DNA from: Phycisphaerae bacterium
GTDB lineage: Bacteria > Planctomycetota > Phycisphaerae > UBA1845 > PWPN01
Direction: 5' to 3'
Assembly: GCA_018003015.1 (NCBI GenBank)
Contig: JAGNEZ010000021.1
Span: 1-64,000, forward strand
DNA length: 64,000 bases
The translations under genes were made by a program, and so were the position numbers. The notes under the pieces were generated by a model that searched no databases, was not told the DNA's origin, and saw only the letters and a program-made list of their open reading frames with translations. Positions 35,347 through 44,801 of the stretch are shown piece by piece. The first letter of the stretch is position 1. The number at the start of each line of letters is the position of its first letter.

Positions 35347-37377
35347 ATGACCGAAGACAAAGGAAGCAAGTCCATGGCCACCGACGGTCAGAGCGCCCTT
35401 GAATACGCGGCACCGATGCTGGGGCGTTCCGAGAGCATGTTTGTCGTCGACGGCAAGAATGTTCTGTTGACGTTCTGTCTGGTCAGCTCGCTGTTCCTCC
35501 TCTGGGGGTTCTGCAACGGCATGATTGACGTGATGGACAAGCACTTCCAGGAGGAATTGCACCTCAGCCTTTCGCAGTCGGCCTGGGTGCAGTTCGCGCA
35601 CTGGATGGGCTACTTCCTCATGTCGATGCCGGCGGGCTGGCTGGCGACGCGTCTGGGTTACCGAGGTGGCATCATTGCCGGGCTCCTGCTGGTGGCCGTG
35701 GGCGGCTTCTGGTTCATTCCCGCCGCGAAGATTGCGGCGTTCTGGGCGTTTCTGCTGGGGGTGTGCGTGGTGGCCTCCGGTCTGACGTTCCTGGAGACGG
35801 TGGCCAATCCCTACACCACGGTGCTGGGGCCGCCGCGTTATGCGGCCACGCGTATCAACCTCGCCCAGTCCTGCAACGGCGTCGGCTGGGTGCTGGGGCC
35901 GATCGCCGGCGGTCTTTTCTTCTATGGCAAGGACGCGTCCGGTCGGAGCACCGGCTCGGAGACGCTGTGGATCCCCTACGCCGGCGTGGGTGTGGTGGTG
36001 CTGCTGCTGGCCGTTGTCTTCTTCTTCGCTCCGGTTCCGGACATCAAGGCCAAGGACGACTACGGTATCGGCGGCAGGGATGACGCCGGCGGAAAGGCCC
36101 CGGTCACACGGCATGTGAACCGTGGCTTGTCGTTCCTGTTGCTGCTGGGCAATGTGTGCGCGTTGTTCGGTGTTTTCGGCATGATTCTGTGGCTGGCCCT
36201 TGGCTCGCTGCATGTCGGTCCGACTCTGGCAGCGTTTGCCTCGGCGATGGGCCTGGTCGTGACCGCTGACACCGCCTTGCTGCTGACGCTTTTCGCTGTT
36301 GGATGCCTGGCCCTGGTGGTTGCGGCGGTCTGGCTGATCGGCGTGACCAAGCGACTGACGCATCACAGCATCTGGTCGCACGAGCATTTCACGGGTGCGG
36401 TGCTTGCCCAGTTCTTCTATGTGGCCGCCCAAGCGGGGATTTTCAGCTTCCTGATCAACTACATGACTTCGGAGCCGCCCTCGCTGCCGGCTTCGTGGTT
36501 GAAGGCGGACAGCACCTGGGTGGAGACCCGGACGACGTTCGCCGGGTCTGACTTCAAGGACATGTCGTCTCTGGTCGCGAAGCTGGGTGCGCCGTCGGAT
36601 CCGCTGTCGGAGTACCTGGCCGGGAACCTCTCGGATTCAACCCGAGAGACCCTAGGACAGTACAAGGAGGGCGCGGCCAGTGAGACGGCGGCCCGGGTGG
36701 CGGTGATGCAGGACCTGAACACGCTCATCCTGAAACAGAGCGTGTACAGCCCGGAACGATTCGAGGGGATCCCCCTGCAGGAGGCGACGAGACAAGTGCT
36801 GGCTCAGGATGCCAAGGGCCGAAACGAGTCGAGACTCAACCGCCTGCTTCTGGCCGATGCCTATTCGAAGGAGCTGTCATACCGGGACGGGGTGGTGGCA
36901 GTCACCAACCAGTTTGCATCCACGCTAGCGTCATTCGGATTCATCTGCTTCTTGTTGGGGCGGGTGGTAGGAGCGGCGCTGCTGCGGCGGGTCTCCGCCC
37001 ACAAGATTGTCGGTCTCTACGCGCTGCTGAATACCGTGGCCTGTTTCGTGATCTTCCTCAAGCTCGGCTGGGTCTCGGTCATATGCGTATTCGTGAGCTA
37101 CTTCTTCATGTCGATCATGTTCCCGACCATTTTTGCGTTGGGCATCTTCGGGCTGGGTGACAAGGCGAAAGGTGCGTCGGCCTACATCGTCATGGCTATC
37201 GTGGGCGGGGCTCTGCTGCCCAAGCTGATGGGGGCGGTTGCGGACCACTACGACATGTCCCGGGGCTTCATTGTCCCGTTGCTGTGCTTCGTGCTGATAT
37301 CGCTCTATGGCTACTCGTGGCCCAAGCTGAGCCGCGCGGAATCGCTCCACGGGGCGAACACGGCCCGCGGCCATTAG
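35347..37377 (+). CDS. Enlarged FucP-like MFS sugar transporter
   Basis: A 676-residue major-facilitator protein of the fucose/glucose-galactose:H+ group. The N-half is typical (LLWGFCNGMIDVMDKHFQ, RLGYRGGIIAGLLL, LETVANPYTTVLGP, RINLAQSCNGVGWVLGP); the C-half ends with ASAYIVMAIVGGALLPKLMG. It is ~240 residues longer than FucP. Two extra hydrophobic segments lie after TM6, and a ~137-residue polar insertion (residues ~375-512) sits between two C-half helices. The insertion is helical and charged and matches no domain I know. It is downstream of the DUF6786-like gene. Confidence 0.82.
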   Translation: MTEDKGSKSMATDGQSALEYAAPMLGRSESMFVVDGKNVLLTFCLVSSLFLLWGFCNGMIDVMDKHFQEELHLSLSQSAWVQFAHWMGYFLMSMPAGWLATRLGYRGGIIAGLLLVAVGGFWFIPAAKIAAFWAFLLGVCVVASGLTFLETVANPYTTVLGPPRYAATRINLAQSCNGVGWVLGPIAGGLFFYGKDASGRSTGSETLWIPYAGVGVVVLLLAVVFFFAPVPDIKAKDDYGIGGRDDAGGKAPVTRHVNRGLSFLLLLGNVCALFGVFGMILWLALGSLHVGPTLAAFASAMGLVVTADTALLLTLFAVGCLALVVAAVWLIGVTKRLTHHSIWSHEHFTGAVLAQFFYVAAQAGIFSFLINYMTSEPPSLPASWLKADSTWVETRTTFAGSDFKDMSSLVAKLGAPSDPLSEYLAGNLSDSTRETLGQYKEGAASETAARVAVMQDLNTLILKQSVYSPERFEGIPLQEATRQVLAQDAKGRNESRLNRLLLADAYSKELSYRDGVVAVTNQFASTLASFGFICFLLGRVVGAALLRRVSAHKIVGLYALLNTVACFVIFLKLGWVSVICVFVSYFFMSIMFPTIFALGIFGLGDKAKGASAYIVMAIVGGALLPKLMGAVADHYDMSRGFIVPLLCFVLISLYGYSWPKLSRAESLHGANTARGH

Positions 37378-37556
37378 CCGGAAGCGATGAGGCGGCTGGT
37401 TTCGTTTGTGCGGCCTTGGATTCGGGGGGCTGCGTCGACGGTGTCCTGGTAACGATCGATGGGTGGGTGAGCGGAGGCCCTGGCCGAAGTGCGTTGGCCA
37501 GAGGTCAAGTGCCGCTTTTCTCCTCGGGTCCTTGGTGGTGAGCTGGGTCGGCGCCG

Positions 37557-39158
37557 TCAGGGGGCCGCGGGCGTCGGCTGCCAGCCGCCGCCGAGCGCCT
37601 TGAGCAGGGCGATCAGGTTGGAGACCACGGTGCCTTCGCTCTGAATTAGGGCATCCTCGGTCTGATAGAGTGCGCGTTGCGATTCCAGCACAGTCAGGAA
37701 GTCATCGATGCCCTTGGCGTAGCGGTCGTTGGCCAGGGTGAGAGCCGTTCGGTTGGCGTTGACTGCCTCGGCGAGGGACACATGGCGCACCTGCTCCTGG
37801 CGGTAGGCGACCAGGGCGTTCTCGACCTCCTCCAGGGCGATCAGGATGGTCTGCTGATAGGTGGTAAGAGCCTGAGCCTGGATCGCGTTCTGGATCTCGA
37901 TATTCGATCGGATCCGCCAGGCATCGAAGACTGGCCAGCGGACCGCGGGGCCGAGCGACCACAGGAAGCTGTTGCGATCGAGCATCAGCCGGGCGTCGTG
38001 GCTCTGTGAGCCCACCGAGCCGGTGAGCGAGAATGCCGGATAGAGGTCGGCGGTGGCGGCGCCGATGCGTGCGGTGGCCGCGGCCAGCTGGCGTTCGGCC
38101 TGGCGAATATCCGGACGGCGCTGGAGCAGCTCGGAAGGCAGGCCGGCAGGGATTTCGGGCGGCACGGTCGGAATCGGCGCTTCGCGGGTCAGCTCGGCGA
38201 GCAAGGCGGCGGGTTCCTGCCCGAGGAGCACGGCCAGGCGATGGGCGGATTGCTGCCACAGGGAGTCGAGTAGTGGGATCTGCGACTGAGTGGTGGCTAG
38301 TGCGGCGGTGGCCTGGGCCACATCCACCTCGCTGGTCAAGCCGGCCCTGAAGCGGTCCCGGGTCAACTCGAGGCTTTCCTGCTGGGTCTTGATGTTCTCG
38401 CGGGCGATGGTCAGCCGCCGCTGATAGACTCGGGCCTCGACGTAGTTGCGGGCGACCTCCGAGCGCAGCGTGACGAGCACGTCGGATCGGGCCTCCTCGG
38501 CCGCCTGAATGTCGGCGTCGGCGGCTTCGACCTCACGGCGAATTCCTCCGAAGAGGTCGAGTTCCCATGACGCGTCGAAGCCGGCCTGGAACAAGTTTGA
38601 CCCGCGATGGCTCACCCGGCTCCCGCTACGGGGGGCGTTCTGGGCCAAGCCGGTACGCAGGGTGGTGACCGCCGCGTTGGCGAGCGGGCCGGGGCCAAAC
38701 GCGCCGTTGGACTGCAGGGTACCCAGTGCCGAACTGGCGGCGGTGTTGCGCAGCTGCCGGCCGATGCCGGCGGCGCCGGCGGTCTCCTCGCGGGTGTTCA
38801 GACTGCTGCCCATGTAGTCATACGAGCCTGCGGCGTTGAGCTGGGGCCAGAGATCGGCGGCGATGACTCCGCGTTGAGCCCGGGTCTGGCGGATTCTCGC
38901 CTCGGCCAACTGCAGGTCGAGGTTCGTCTGGGAGGCCCGTTCGACCAGCGAGTTCAGCATCGGGTCCTTGAGCATCTCCCACCAGCGATCCAGCTGGGCT
39001 GGCTGGGTGGCGGCGGGCTGTGTGGCCGAAACCCCGGAATAACCCGCCGGCATGGTGGTCGTGGGGGGCTGGTAGTTTGGTCCGACAGAGCAGCCCACAC
39101 TCAAGGCCAATGTCCACAGGGAGCCGAGTCTGAGGAAATGCATGGTTGATCGTATCAC
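37557..39158 (-). CDS. NodT/OprM-family outer-membrane efflux lipoprotein
   Basis: A 533-residue TolC-like outer-membrane factor of RND-type efflux systems. The signal ends LSVGC, then the family start SVGPNYQPP. Two repeats of the OEP domain follow, with WWEMLKDPMLNSLVERA in the first and GLPSELLQRRPDIRQAERQLAAA, the NodT signature, in the second. The GTG start has GGAGG 7 bases upstream. No RND pump or membrane-fusion protein lies nearby, so this factor is an orphan that must join pumps encoded elsewhere. A strong promoter lies at 39388-39417. Confidence 0.92.
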   Translation of the reverse strand: MIRSTMHFLRLGSLWTLALSVGCSVGPNYQPPTTTMPAGYSGVSATQPAATQPAQLDRWWEMLKDPMLNSLVERASQTNLDLQLAEARIRQTRAQRGVIAADLWPQLNAAGSYDYMGSSLNTREETAGAAGIGRQLRNTAASSALGTLQSNGAFGPGPLANAAVTTLRTGLAQNAPRSGSRVSHRGSNLFQAGFDASWELDLFGGIRREVEAADADIQAAEEARSDVLVTLRSEVARNYVEARVYQRRLTIARENIKTQQESLELTRDRFRAGLTSEVDVAQATAALATTQSQIPLLDSLWQQSAHRLAVLLGQEPAALLAELTREAPIPTVPPEIPAGLPSELLQRRPDIRQAERQLAAATARIGAATADLYPAFSLTGSVGSQSHDARLMLDRNSFLWSLGPAVRWPVFDAWRIRSNIEIQNAIQAQALTTYQQTILIALEEVENALVAYRQEQVRHVSLAEAVNANRTALTLANDRYAKGIDDFLTVLESQRALYQTEDALIQSEGTVVSNLIALLKALGGGWQPTPAAP

Positions 39159-39387
39159 GGTCGTCCTCCAGTAGAGCCCGCCTCAGCAGATCGTGTGCGA
39201 CAGGCTATTCGTTTGCTGTTGTCGGTCGGCGAGGTTTCCGTCCCGCCGTCGCAGGGACGGGCTTCTGATCCTCGTGCCCTCGGGTGTCGGCGGCGCGGAG
39301 GCCCCAATGGCCGGCCGGATGGCCAGGGCCTCAATGAGAAGGCTCGCTGGTCGGCCGAGGGACGCAGCCCGTTCCCACGCTTGAAGG

Positions 39388-39417
39388 TGTATATCAACTG
39401 TGGAACCCGTGTGTCAA
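39388..39417 (-). promoter_or_regulatory. Promoter of the outer-membrane factor gene
   Basis: On the minus strand a perfect TTGACA (39412-39417), 18 bases, then TATACA (39388-39393). The predicted leader is ~220 bases, with no supported gene in it. Confidence 0.65.
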
Positions 39418-39851
39418 CCTGCTCGGAGAACGGCGCTCTCGGGGCGACGAGACTCATGATTCCACCTCGGCTGCATGGGGCGGCAGGAGTGTCCGGGCCG
39501 CCAGTGAGAAACGGGTGAGGTGTTCGGCGATCGCGTCGATGTCGGGGGGCTCATCAGTCTGGTCCGGGTACAGGCGCGAGATGACCGGCCGGGCGTGATG
39601 GTGGGTGCAGACAGAGGACGACGATGCGGATCGCGCAAAACCCTGGCATGAAACAGGAGCATGAAACGCGCGTGGGACCGCGTCAAGGGTGGGCGTTTCC
39701 GCGGCCTGCAATTGACTATAAGCATTTGTTGACAAAGTGGTTATGTTCGCTTGGCAGTGGCTGGCAGGTGTCCGTCCCTTGGGCAGTGCCTCGTCCCTGT
39801 GGAGCAGGTGTCGCTGATCGACGGTGATGGGCGGATGCACGACGCTGATGT
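39418..39851. other. Spacer between purC and the efflux-gene promoter
   Basis: No gene is supported. A near-palindrome TTTGT-TG-ACAAA lies at 39726-39737 in an unusually A/T-rich patch. A minus-strand frame ending at 39454 overlaps (ATGA) one starting at 39457, but neither has an SD or recognisable protein. Confidence 0.5.
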
Positions 39852-40745
39852 TCAGCGATTTGGGAACGGCCGGCCGGTCAGTTTCTCGTAGGCTTCGATG
39901 TATTTCTTGCTTGTATGGGCGACGACTTCCTCTGGCAGGGTTGGACCGGGCGGGGTTTTGTTCCAGTTCAGGGTTTCGAGGTAGTTTCGGACGTACTGTT
40001 TGTCGAAGCTGGGCTGATCGCGGCCGGGGGAGTAGTTGGCGGCTGGCCAGAATCGCGAGGAATCTGGAGTCAGAGCTTCGTCGATGAGGATGACCTCGTT
40101 GCCATCGAGGCCCCATTCGAACTTGGTGTCGGCGATGATGACTCCTCGTCCTCGGGCGTACTCGGCGGCTTCGCGGTAGATGGTGATGCTGCGATCGCGG
40201 ATTGTCTCCATCAGGCGGGGCTCGACCAGCTCGCAGGCCCGCTCGAAGGAGATGTTCTCGTCGTGACCCACCTCGGCCTTGGTGGATGGAGTGAACAGCG
40301 GCTCGGGCAGCGGGTCGCACTGGCGAAGACCGGCCGGGAGCTTGATGCCGCAGACGGACTGGCTCTTCAGGTACTCCTTCCAGCCGCTACCGGTGATGTA
40401 GCCGCGGACCACGCACTCGATGGGGACGACCTTGGTCTTCTTGACCAGCATGGCGCGGCCGCGGAGCTGGTCGAGGTAGGGCGCGAATTCCTGAGGAGCC
40501 TGGTCCTCGATCAACTCGATGAGATGGTGGCGGGCGATGCTGAGCCGGCGGAGCCAGAAAGCGCTGATTCGGGTCAGGACCTCGCCCTTGAAGGGTATGC
40601 CGTTGGGCATGACCACGTCAAAGGCGCTGATTCGGTCGCTGGCCACGATCAGGAGCCGATCGTCCAGATCATAGACGTCGCGCACTTTGCCGCGCCGGAC
40701 GGGGAAGCCGGGGATACTGGTCTGCAGAATGACTTGGGAAGCCAA
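39852..40745 (-). CDS. purC: SAICAR synthetase
   Basis: A 297-residue enzyme joining aspartate to CAIR in purine synthesis, ATP-dependent. The ATP-grasp-like core is clear: RRGKVRDVYD, VVMPNGIPFKG, VVPIECVVRGYITGSG, IIADTKFEWG and IDEALTPDSSRFWP. The TTG start is preferred because AAGGAG is 7 bases upstream and the protein then begins at the family N-terminus (ASQVILQTSI). Length is that of the longer eukaryote-like form. It stands alone, 192 bases after the gene for a secreted unknown protein. Confidence 0.95.
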   Translation of the reverse strand: MASQVILQTSIPGFPVRRGKVRDVYDLDDRLLIVASDRISAFDVVMPNGIPFKGEVLTRISAFWLRRLSIARHHLIELIEDQAPQEFAPYLDQLRGRAMLVKKTKVVPIECVVRGYITGSGWKEYLKSQSVCGIKLPAGLRQCDPLPEPLFTPSTKAEVGHDENISFERACELVEPRLMETIRDRSITIYREAAEYARGRGVIIADTKFEWGLDGNEVILIDEALTPDSSRFWPAANYSPGRDQPSFDKQYVRNYLETLNWNKTPPGPTLPEEVVAHTSKKYIEAYEKLTGRPFPNR

Positions 40746-40936
40746 GAGCGAACTCCTTAGGCAAGAAAGCCGAAACGCCGAAAGCGGGGACACTTTGGGT
40801 TGGAGGGCTGAAAACCACTCGATCGGTGCCGGGAACCGGGAGAGGAGAGTGCTTGTGGCGAGTGGGTGCGCGGGGCGCTCCCTCGGATGCGGCCTCCGTC
40901 TTCTCCAGAGCTCGATTCGCAATAGCCGATGATTGC

Positions 40937-42238
40937 CTACCTCTCGTTGTCCAGTTCCTGGGCTCTGTTTCTCAAGATGTAGTCCAGAGTCGTGACGTCG
41001 TCGGTGTTGGCAGGGCTGGGCAGCCTACCCTGGAGTTCGGCCGGAGCCGAAGTTGGCACCTGAGCGTCGGCGGGCAATGCGCCGCGTTGCTTGGCGATCT
41101 GGACAGCCTTGTCCATCATCTCCTGTTGCTTCTTCTGGTTCAACTCGACGATCTTGCGCAACCGCTCCTGTTGTTCCTCGATGCCGGCCTGTTGAGCTTC
41201 CCGCTCCTCAGGGGTCAGCGCGCCTCCTGCCCGAGCGATGGCCACGCGATAGAGGGCGTAGAGCTTCCGCCTGGACCGAGTCAGCTCCTCCAGCCGGTTT
41301 CGGTTCGCCCGAGTCTCAGGATCGAGCCGGGCGATTTCGGATATCAGCTTAACGGCGAAGATGACTTGGCGGGCAAACGGCCGGGCCTCTTCCCTGGGCA
41401 GATTGAACGCTTCTGGCCGATCCAGCCAGGCCGCGACGGTCCGTGGGGAGGGGGGCTCACTGGGCCGGGTGGTGTCAGGCTGGCTGGTAGTCACGGGCCC
41501 GGTTTCCGGGGTACGGCTCTCCTCGCGTCGCCTGGTCCGCTTGGGCGATCGGGTCGAGAGGGTTCTGCCAGTCACGCCCACCTCCTCAACCAGGGCCTGT
41601 TCATACGCGTCGACCATCCGGGGAATGAGATAGGGTTTTTCATAGCCGGTGACGTACTGGAGAGGGCTGACCCGATCCCGGCCGACGTCGATAGCCGCCC
41701 GAAAGTGGGCTTCGGCGGCCAGGTGCCCGAGGGACATGTCCAGGGCCTTTTCCGTCTGGGCGGAGATGACCGCCAGATCCGTCTCGTTCAGGTTGTTGAT
41801 CAGTCGCGAGAGGTTAAGGCCGGCCGAGCCGTACTCCTGCTTTCTCCACTGATCGATGGCGAGCTTGAGCAGTTCCTGGCGATCGGCCGGAGCGAGGGTC
41901 GATACTTTTGTCCTGGCCTTGGCCGCGGCAGGCCGGCTTGCTGCAGGTCGAGTACTGGGCGGGCCGTCGGCTTCCTCGGCGGGGCGGCTCTGCACCTTGG
42001 GGATCAGTTTGGGAATCGCCCCCGGTTCGATGGCATGAACGCTCGAACGGGCGATGGTCTGGACGAACCGGACCCGGCCATCGTCCGACAGTCGACGGAT
42101 GGAGATCTCGGAGGGCGACTGGTGGAGAATCTCGCATTCGATCCGGTCACCGTTAGTGAGGATGACCGTTTCCGCCGAGAGCCAAGCCCCGCCGCCCAGC
42201 AGGACTGCGACCAGAATATGCTTTATCCAACGCGTCAT
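40937..42238 (-). CDS. Secreted protein of unknown function
   Basis: A 433-residue protein with a signal peptide (HILVAVLLGGGAWLSAE). The segment after it (TVILTNGDRIECEIL, SEISIRRL) resembles the small beta-barrel seen at the start of many planctomycete exported proteins. Then come a Pro/Ser/Arg-rich linker, a helical middle region (residues ~110-210), a second disordered linker, and a helical C-terminus with Glu/Gln-rich coiled-coil character (EEREAQQAGIEEQQERL). No enzyme motif is seen. No good SD precedes the ATG. A TATAAT box lies ~55 bases upstream. Confidence 0.7.
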   Translation of the reverse strand: MTRWIKHILVAVLLGGGAWLSAETVILTNGDRIECEILHQSPSEISIRRLSDDGRVRFVQTIARSSVHAIEPGAIPKLIPKVQSRPAEEADGPPSTRPAASRPAAAKARTKVSTLAPADRQELLKLAIDQWRKQEYGSAGLNLSRLINNLNETDLAVISAQTEKALDMSLGHLAAEAHFRAAIDVGRDRVSPLQYVTGYEKPYLIPRMVDAYEQALVEEVGVTGRTLSTRSPKRTRRREESRTPETGPVTTSQPDTTRPSEPPSPRTVAAWLDRPEAFNLPREEARPFARQVIFAVKLISEIARLDPETRANRNRLEELTRSRRKLYALYRVAIARAGGALTPEEREAQQAGIEEQQERLRKIVELNQKKQQEMMDKAVQIAKQRGALPADAQVPTSAPAELQGRLPSPANTDDVTTLDYILRNRAQELDNER

Positions 42239-42293
42239 CAGGCTTTGATCGACCCGATTCCTCCCCGCCTTTCACGTCGCCGACTGGGGAGCT

Positions 42294-42299
42294 ATTATA
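42294..42299 (-). promoter_or_regulatory. -10 element upstream of the secreted unknown protein
   Basis: A perfect TATAAT on the minus strand, ~55 bases before the ATG at 42238. The corresponding -35 (TTACGC at 17 bases) is poor. Confidence 0.4.
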
Positions 42300-42324
42300 C
42301 CGATCAGGCGTGGCCGGCGTAACA

Positions 42325-42353
42325 GAGGTTGACAGGCGAAGGAGGTTGACAGG
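42325..42353. repeat. Direct repeat GAGGTTGACAGG, two copies, followed by a G10 run
   Basis: Identical 12-mers at 42325-42336 and 42342-42353 recur at a 17-base interval; each contains TTGACA on the + strand. A run of ten G follows (42352-42361). It could hold -35 elements for the gene at 42519, but no -10 is clear. Confidence 0.5.
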
Positions 42354-42518
42354 GGGGGGGGCGGTTCGGATGGACGGTAAACAGTCAGTGGTCGGCCGCC
42401 GGTGAGAGCTCGACGGGCAAGCTGCCGCGTCCTCTGAGGCCGGTGTCCGGTTGGCGGTTTGAGGCATCAGGGCGGCGTCCTTTTCCCGGCTCGATGTCTC
42501 GACGTTTCGGCTTTTTCC

Positions 42519-42956
42519 ATGACGAGTTCCTACACCTGGGAATACCAGATTCAAGTCCCGCCCTACGATCGGCTCGTGGAGGTGCTGGAGGCTTTCTTCG
42601 CGTCGTATCCGGGGGGGGACTACACCTGCGAACGTCGCGAGCGCTTCCGGCTCGAGTTTCGGCGGGGCCTGTGGCGCAGGAGCCTGCTGGGCATGGGGTC
42701 GCCGGTGCCTGACCGGCTGACGAAGGGGCAGTTCAACCGGTGGCCGGTGATCGTGCGCGTGCTGGCTCGACCGGCCCCGAGCCTTTTCACTGCGACGGCG
42801 CGGTACGAGCTTTATCTGCCCAAGTCGGTTCCCGGCCTGGCGCCGGAGGTTCAATCGTCGGTCAATCTTCACATTCTCAAGGAGTTGGGCGACTTGGCCG
42901 CCTACCTGGCGGAATGCATTGGCTTGGAGAGTCCGCCCGAAGTCACTCCCCTGTAA
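42519..42956 (+). CDS. Conserved-looking protein of unknown function
   Basis: A 145-residue cytosolic protein, beginning MTSSYTWEYQIQVPPYDRL, with alternating beta and helical segments (VEVLEAFFASYPG, RERFRLEFRRG, PVIVRVLARPAP, VNLHILKELGDLAAYLAE). Composition and codon use match neighbouring genes, and there is no signal peptide or metal motif. I do not recognise the family. The ATG lacks a strong SD; an in-frame ATG 20 codons upstream is possible. It converges with the FucI-like gene. Confidence 0.55.
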   Translation: MTSSYTWEYQIQVPPYDRLVEVLEAFFASYPGGDYTCERRERFRLEFRRGLWRRSLLGMGSPVPDRLTKGQFNRWPVIVRVLARPAPSLFTATARYELYLPKSVPGLAPEVQSSVNLHILKELGDLAAYLAECIGLESPPEVTPL

Positions 42957-43054
42957 AAACGAGCCCATCCCGAGCTGCGCCTGGAACCGGCCTGCCACCG
43001 CCCGGCATCCGCGAGCTTGGGATGGACTCCTGAGCTGCCGTTCGCCGACCGGGC

Positions 43055-44491
43055 TCAGATGTGCTCGGTCGTGATTCCGTACAGTTGGCCGTACGCCTGG
43101 AAGTCGCGCATGTGTTTGCCGGCGATGAAGAGCTGGTGGAAACCCTTGGTATCGCGCGTGTCGGCCGGCCCGTCGATTGCCAGTTCAACTGAGGTTCGGC
43201 ATCCGCCCGCCGGCGGGGTGTCGAAGTTCCGCAGGACCTTGCCCTGGCCGAGGATTATCTTGCCCGGTCCGACGAACTGCATGATGGTAACGTCGGTGTC
43301 CACCGGCCAGATGACCTGTACGGAGACGCCGAGGTTCGACTCTGAGTGACTGCGGAGAATGAACTTGGCGCGCTCTTGGTCCGGGCCGTTCAGCCTGGTG
43401 GCGCAGACGCAGTGGGCACCGATGAAGGTGTTGTCCACGGTATTGGGCACCGGGTCCTGAACGAAGCCCGGCTTTCCCAGGAGCTTGAGGCAGAGTTCCT
43501 GGGACATGACCGCGTTGACGTCGGCCTCGCAAGTCGCGGAGACGCCGGCGTCCAGCAGCTTCGACCAAGCCATGCATGGCGGGCAGGTCATGATCTTCTC
43601 GACGACCAGGCCCAGGCATTCGAGCGAGATTCCCTGGCAGCCTTCTTCGGCCATGATCTTGGCCGCAGTGATGTAGTTCTTGGCGGCGTTGACCAGGTCC
43701 TCCTCGTTGGGCTCCACGATCTTGGCTGCGGATTTCTTGTAGTCATCGACGATGGCTCTCACCTCGTCGTTGAGTTCCACGGTCTTGAGGACCTCGGGAA
43801 AGCGGCTGCGCGGCAAGTGACGGATGCTGAGCCCCAGCGGCTCAAGCACCTGCTCGCTGGTGTTCTTGCCGACCAGAACGGCGACCTTGGTGTGGCGGAT
43901 GTCGTGATTGGCCCGGACCATCTTGAGTGCGAACCGCACCGGCTTGAACTCGAAGTCGCCGCATGAGGCCAGGTAGACCTTGGGCTGTTTGCCGAGGTTC
44001 TGAATGTGGCCGGTGAAGCAGACGCCGAGTGGGGCGAAGATGAGCGTGGGCTCGCTGGCCTTCGCGATCTTGTCAATGCGGCTCCAATACTCCATATGGA
44101 GCGGGAACACGAGAACGCCCTGCGGCTTGTCCCGCTTGATCTTGTTGACGAAGGCGTCGACGGCGGCATCGTCGTACAGCGGTTCGGCCTCCCACTTGAT
44201 GTCAACCTTGAGCTCGCCGGCAAATCGAGCGACCGCCTCTTTGGCTTTCTTGACGAACCCCTCGACATCCCATGCGGTGCCCGGCCATCCGAGCCAGTAC
44301 TTTTCTCTGGGGCGCAGGAAGACGGCCATGACCGTCGGGTTGCCGGCCGACACGGAGGCTTGGCCGTCAGCCCCGGCGGCCAGGGAGACCCCGCTGCGGA
44401 GCAGACTGCCCGCCAGCCCCGTGCTGGCCGCGGTGAGCAGAACGTCACGGCGAGAGAAGCCGCCCCTGAGTCCGGAACACTGCTTACACAT
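43055..44491 (-). CDS. Tat-exported FucI/AraA-like isomerase-family protein
   Basis: A 478-residue protein with a twin-arginine signal (FSRRDVLLTAASTGLAG). The mature part reads like the L-fucose/L-arabinose isomerase fold: VNKIKRDKPQGVLVFPLHM (N-terminal Rossmann-like domain), an ISLECLGLVV segment, CEADVNAVMSQ, and the C-terminal beta-barrel (VTIMQFVGPGKIILGQGKV). These isomerases are normally cytosolic, so Tat export is unusual and suggests a folded, cofactor-bearing periplasmic enzyme or binding protein. The SD AGGAGG is ~8 bases before the ATG. Confidence 0.7.
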   Translation of the reverse strand: MCKQCSGLRGGFSRRDVLLTAASTGLAGSLLRSGVSLAAGADGQASVSAGNPTVMAVFLRPREKYWLGWPGTAWDVEGFVKKAKEAVARFAGELKVDIKWEAEPLYDDAAVDAFVNKIKRDKPQGVLVFPLHMEYWSRIDKIAKASEPTLIFAPLGVCFTGHIQNLGKQPKVYLASCGDFEFKPVRFALKMVRANHDIRHTKVAVLVGKNTSEQVLEPLGLSIRHLPRSRFPEVLKTVELNDEVRAIVDDYKKSAAKIVEPNEEDLVNAAKNYITAAKIMAEEGCQGISLECLGLVVEKIMTCPPCMAWSKLLDAGVSATCEADVNAVMSQELCLKLLGKPGFVQDPVPNTVDNTFIGAHCVCATRLNGPDQERAKFILRSHSESNLGVSVQVIWPVDTDVTIMQFVGPGKIILGQGKVLRNFDTPPAGGCRTSVELAIDGPADTRDTKGFHQLFIAGKHMRDFQAYGQLYGITTEHI

Positions 44492-44801
44492 GGTCACTCC
44501 TCCTGTATGTGAGTCGGCGTGACAGCCGCTCGAGGCCCAGAGAATCAAGAACCGGTACGCCCAGAAAGATATTGTAAAGCAGGCTGTCGGGAATGCAATT
44601 TGGCTTTCCCGGATCCCGACAAGTCTTCAGGGGCCGGGCCACGCCTCGGGTCGGCGGTCTCCACGGCGGCAGGGGGCAATCGATGACCCCCGCGGACGGA
44701 ACGAGAGCCCAAGTGGTCTCCTTCGGCCCTGGTGGCCTTCCCGGCGACACGCTGGGCAGGCGCTGCCCGATGACCGTCGAATGACTCAGGCGCATCGCAT
44801 T

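Noticed and set aside
34094-35413. Long minus-strand frame opposite the DUF6786-like gene
   Set aside because: Its His/Arg-rich composition is the antisense of a real gene with signal peptide and family motifs.
39155-39725. Two overlapping minus-strand frames (ATGA) upstream of the efflux gene
   Set aside because: No SD, no recognisable protein, and a consensus promoter for the efflux gene lies inside them; they are most likely leader and spacer DNA.
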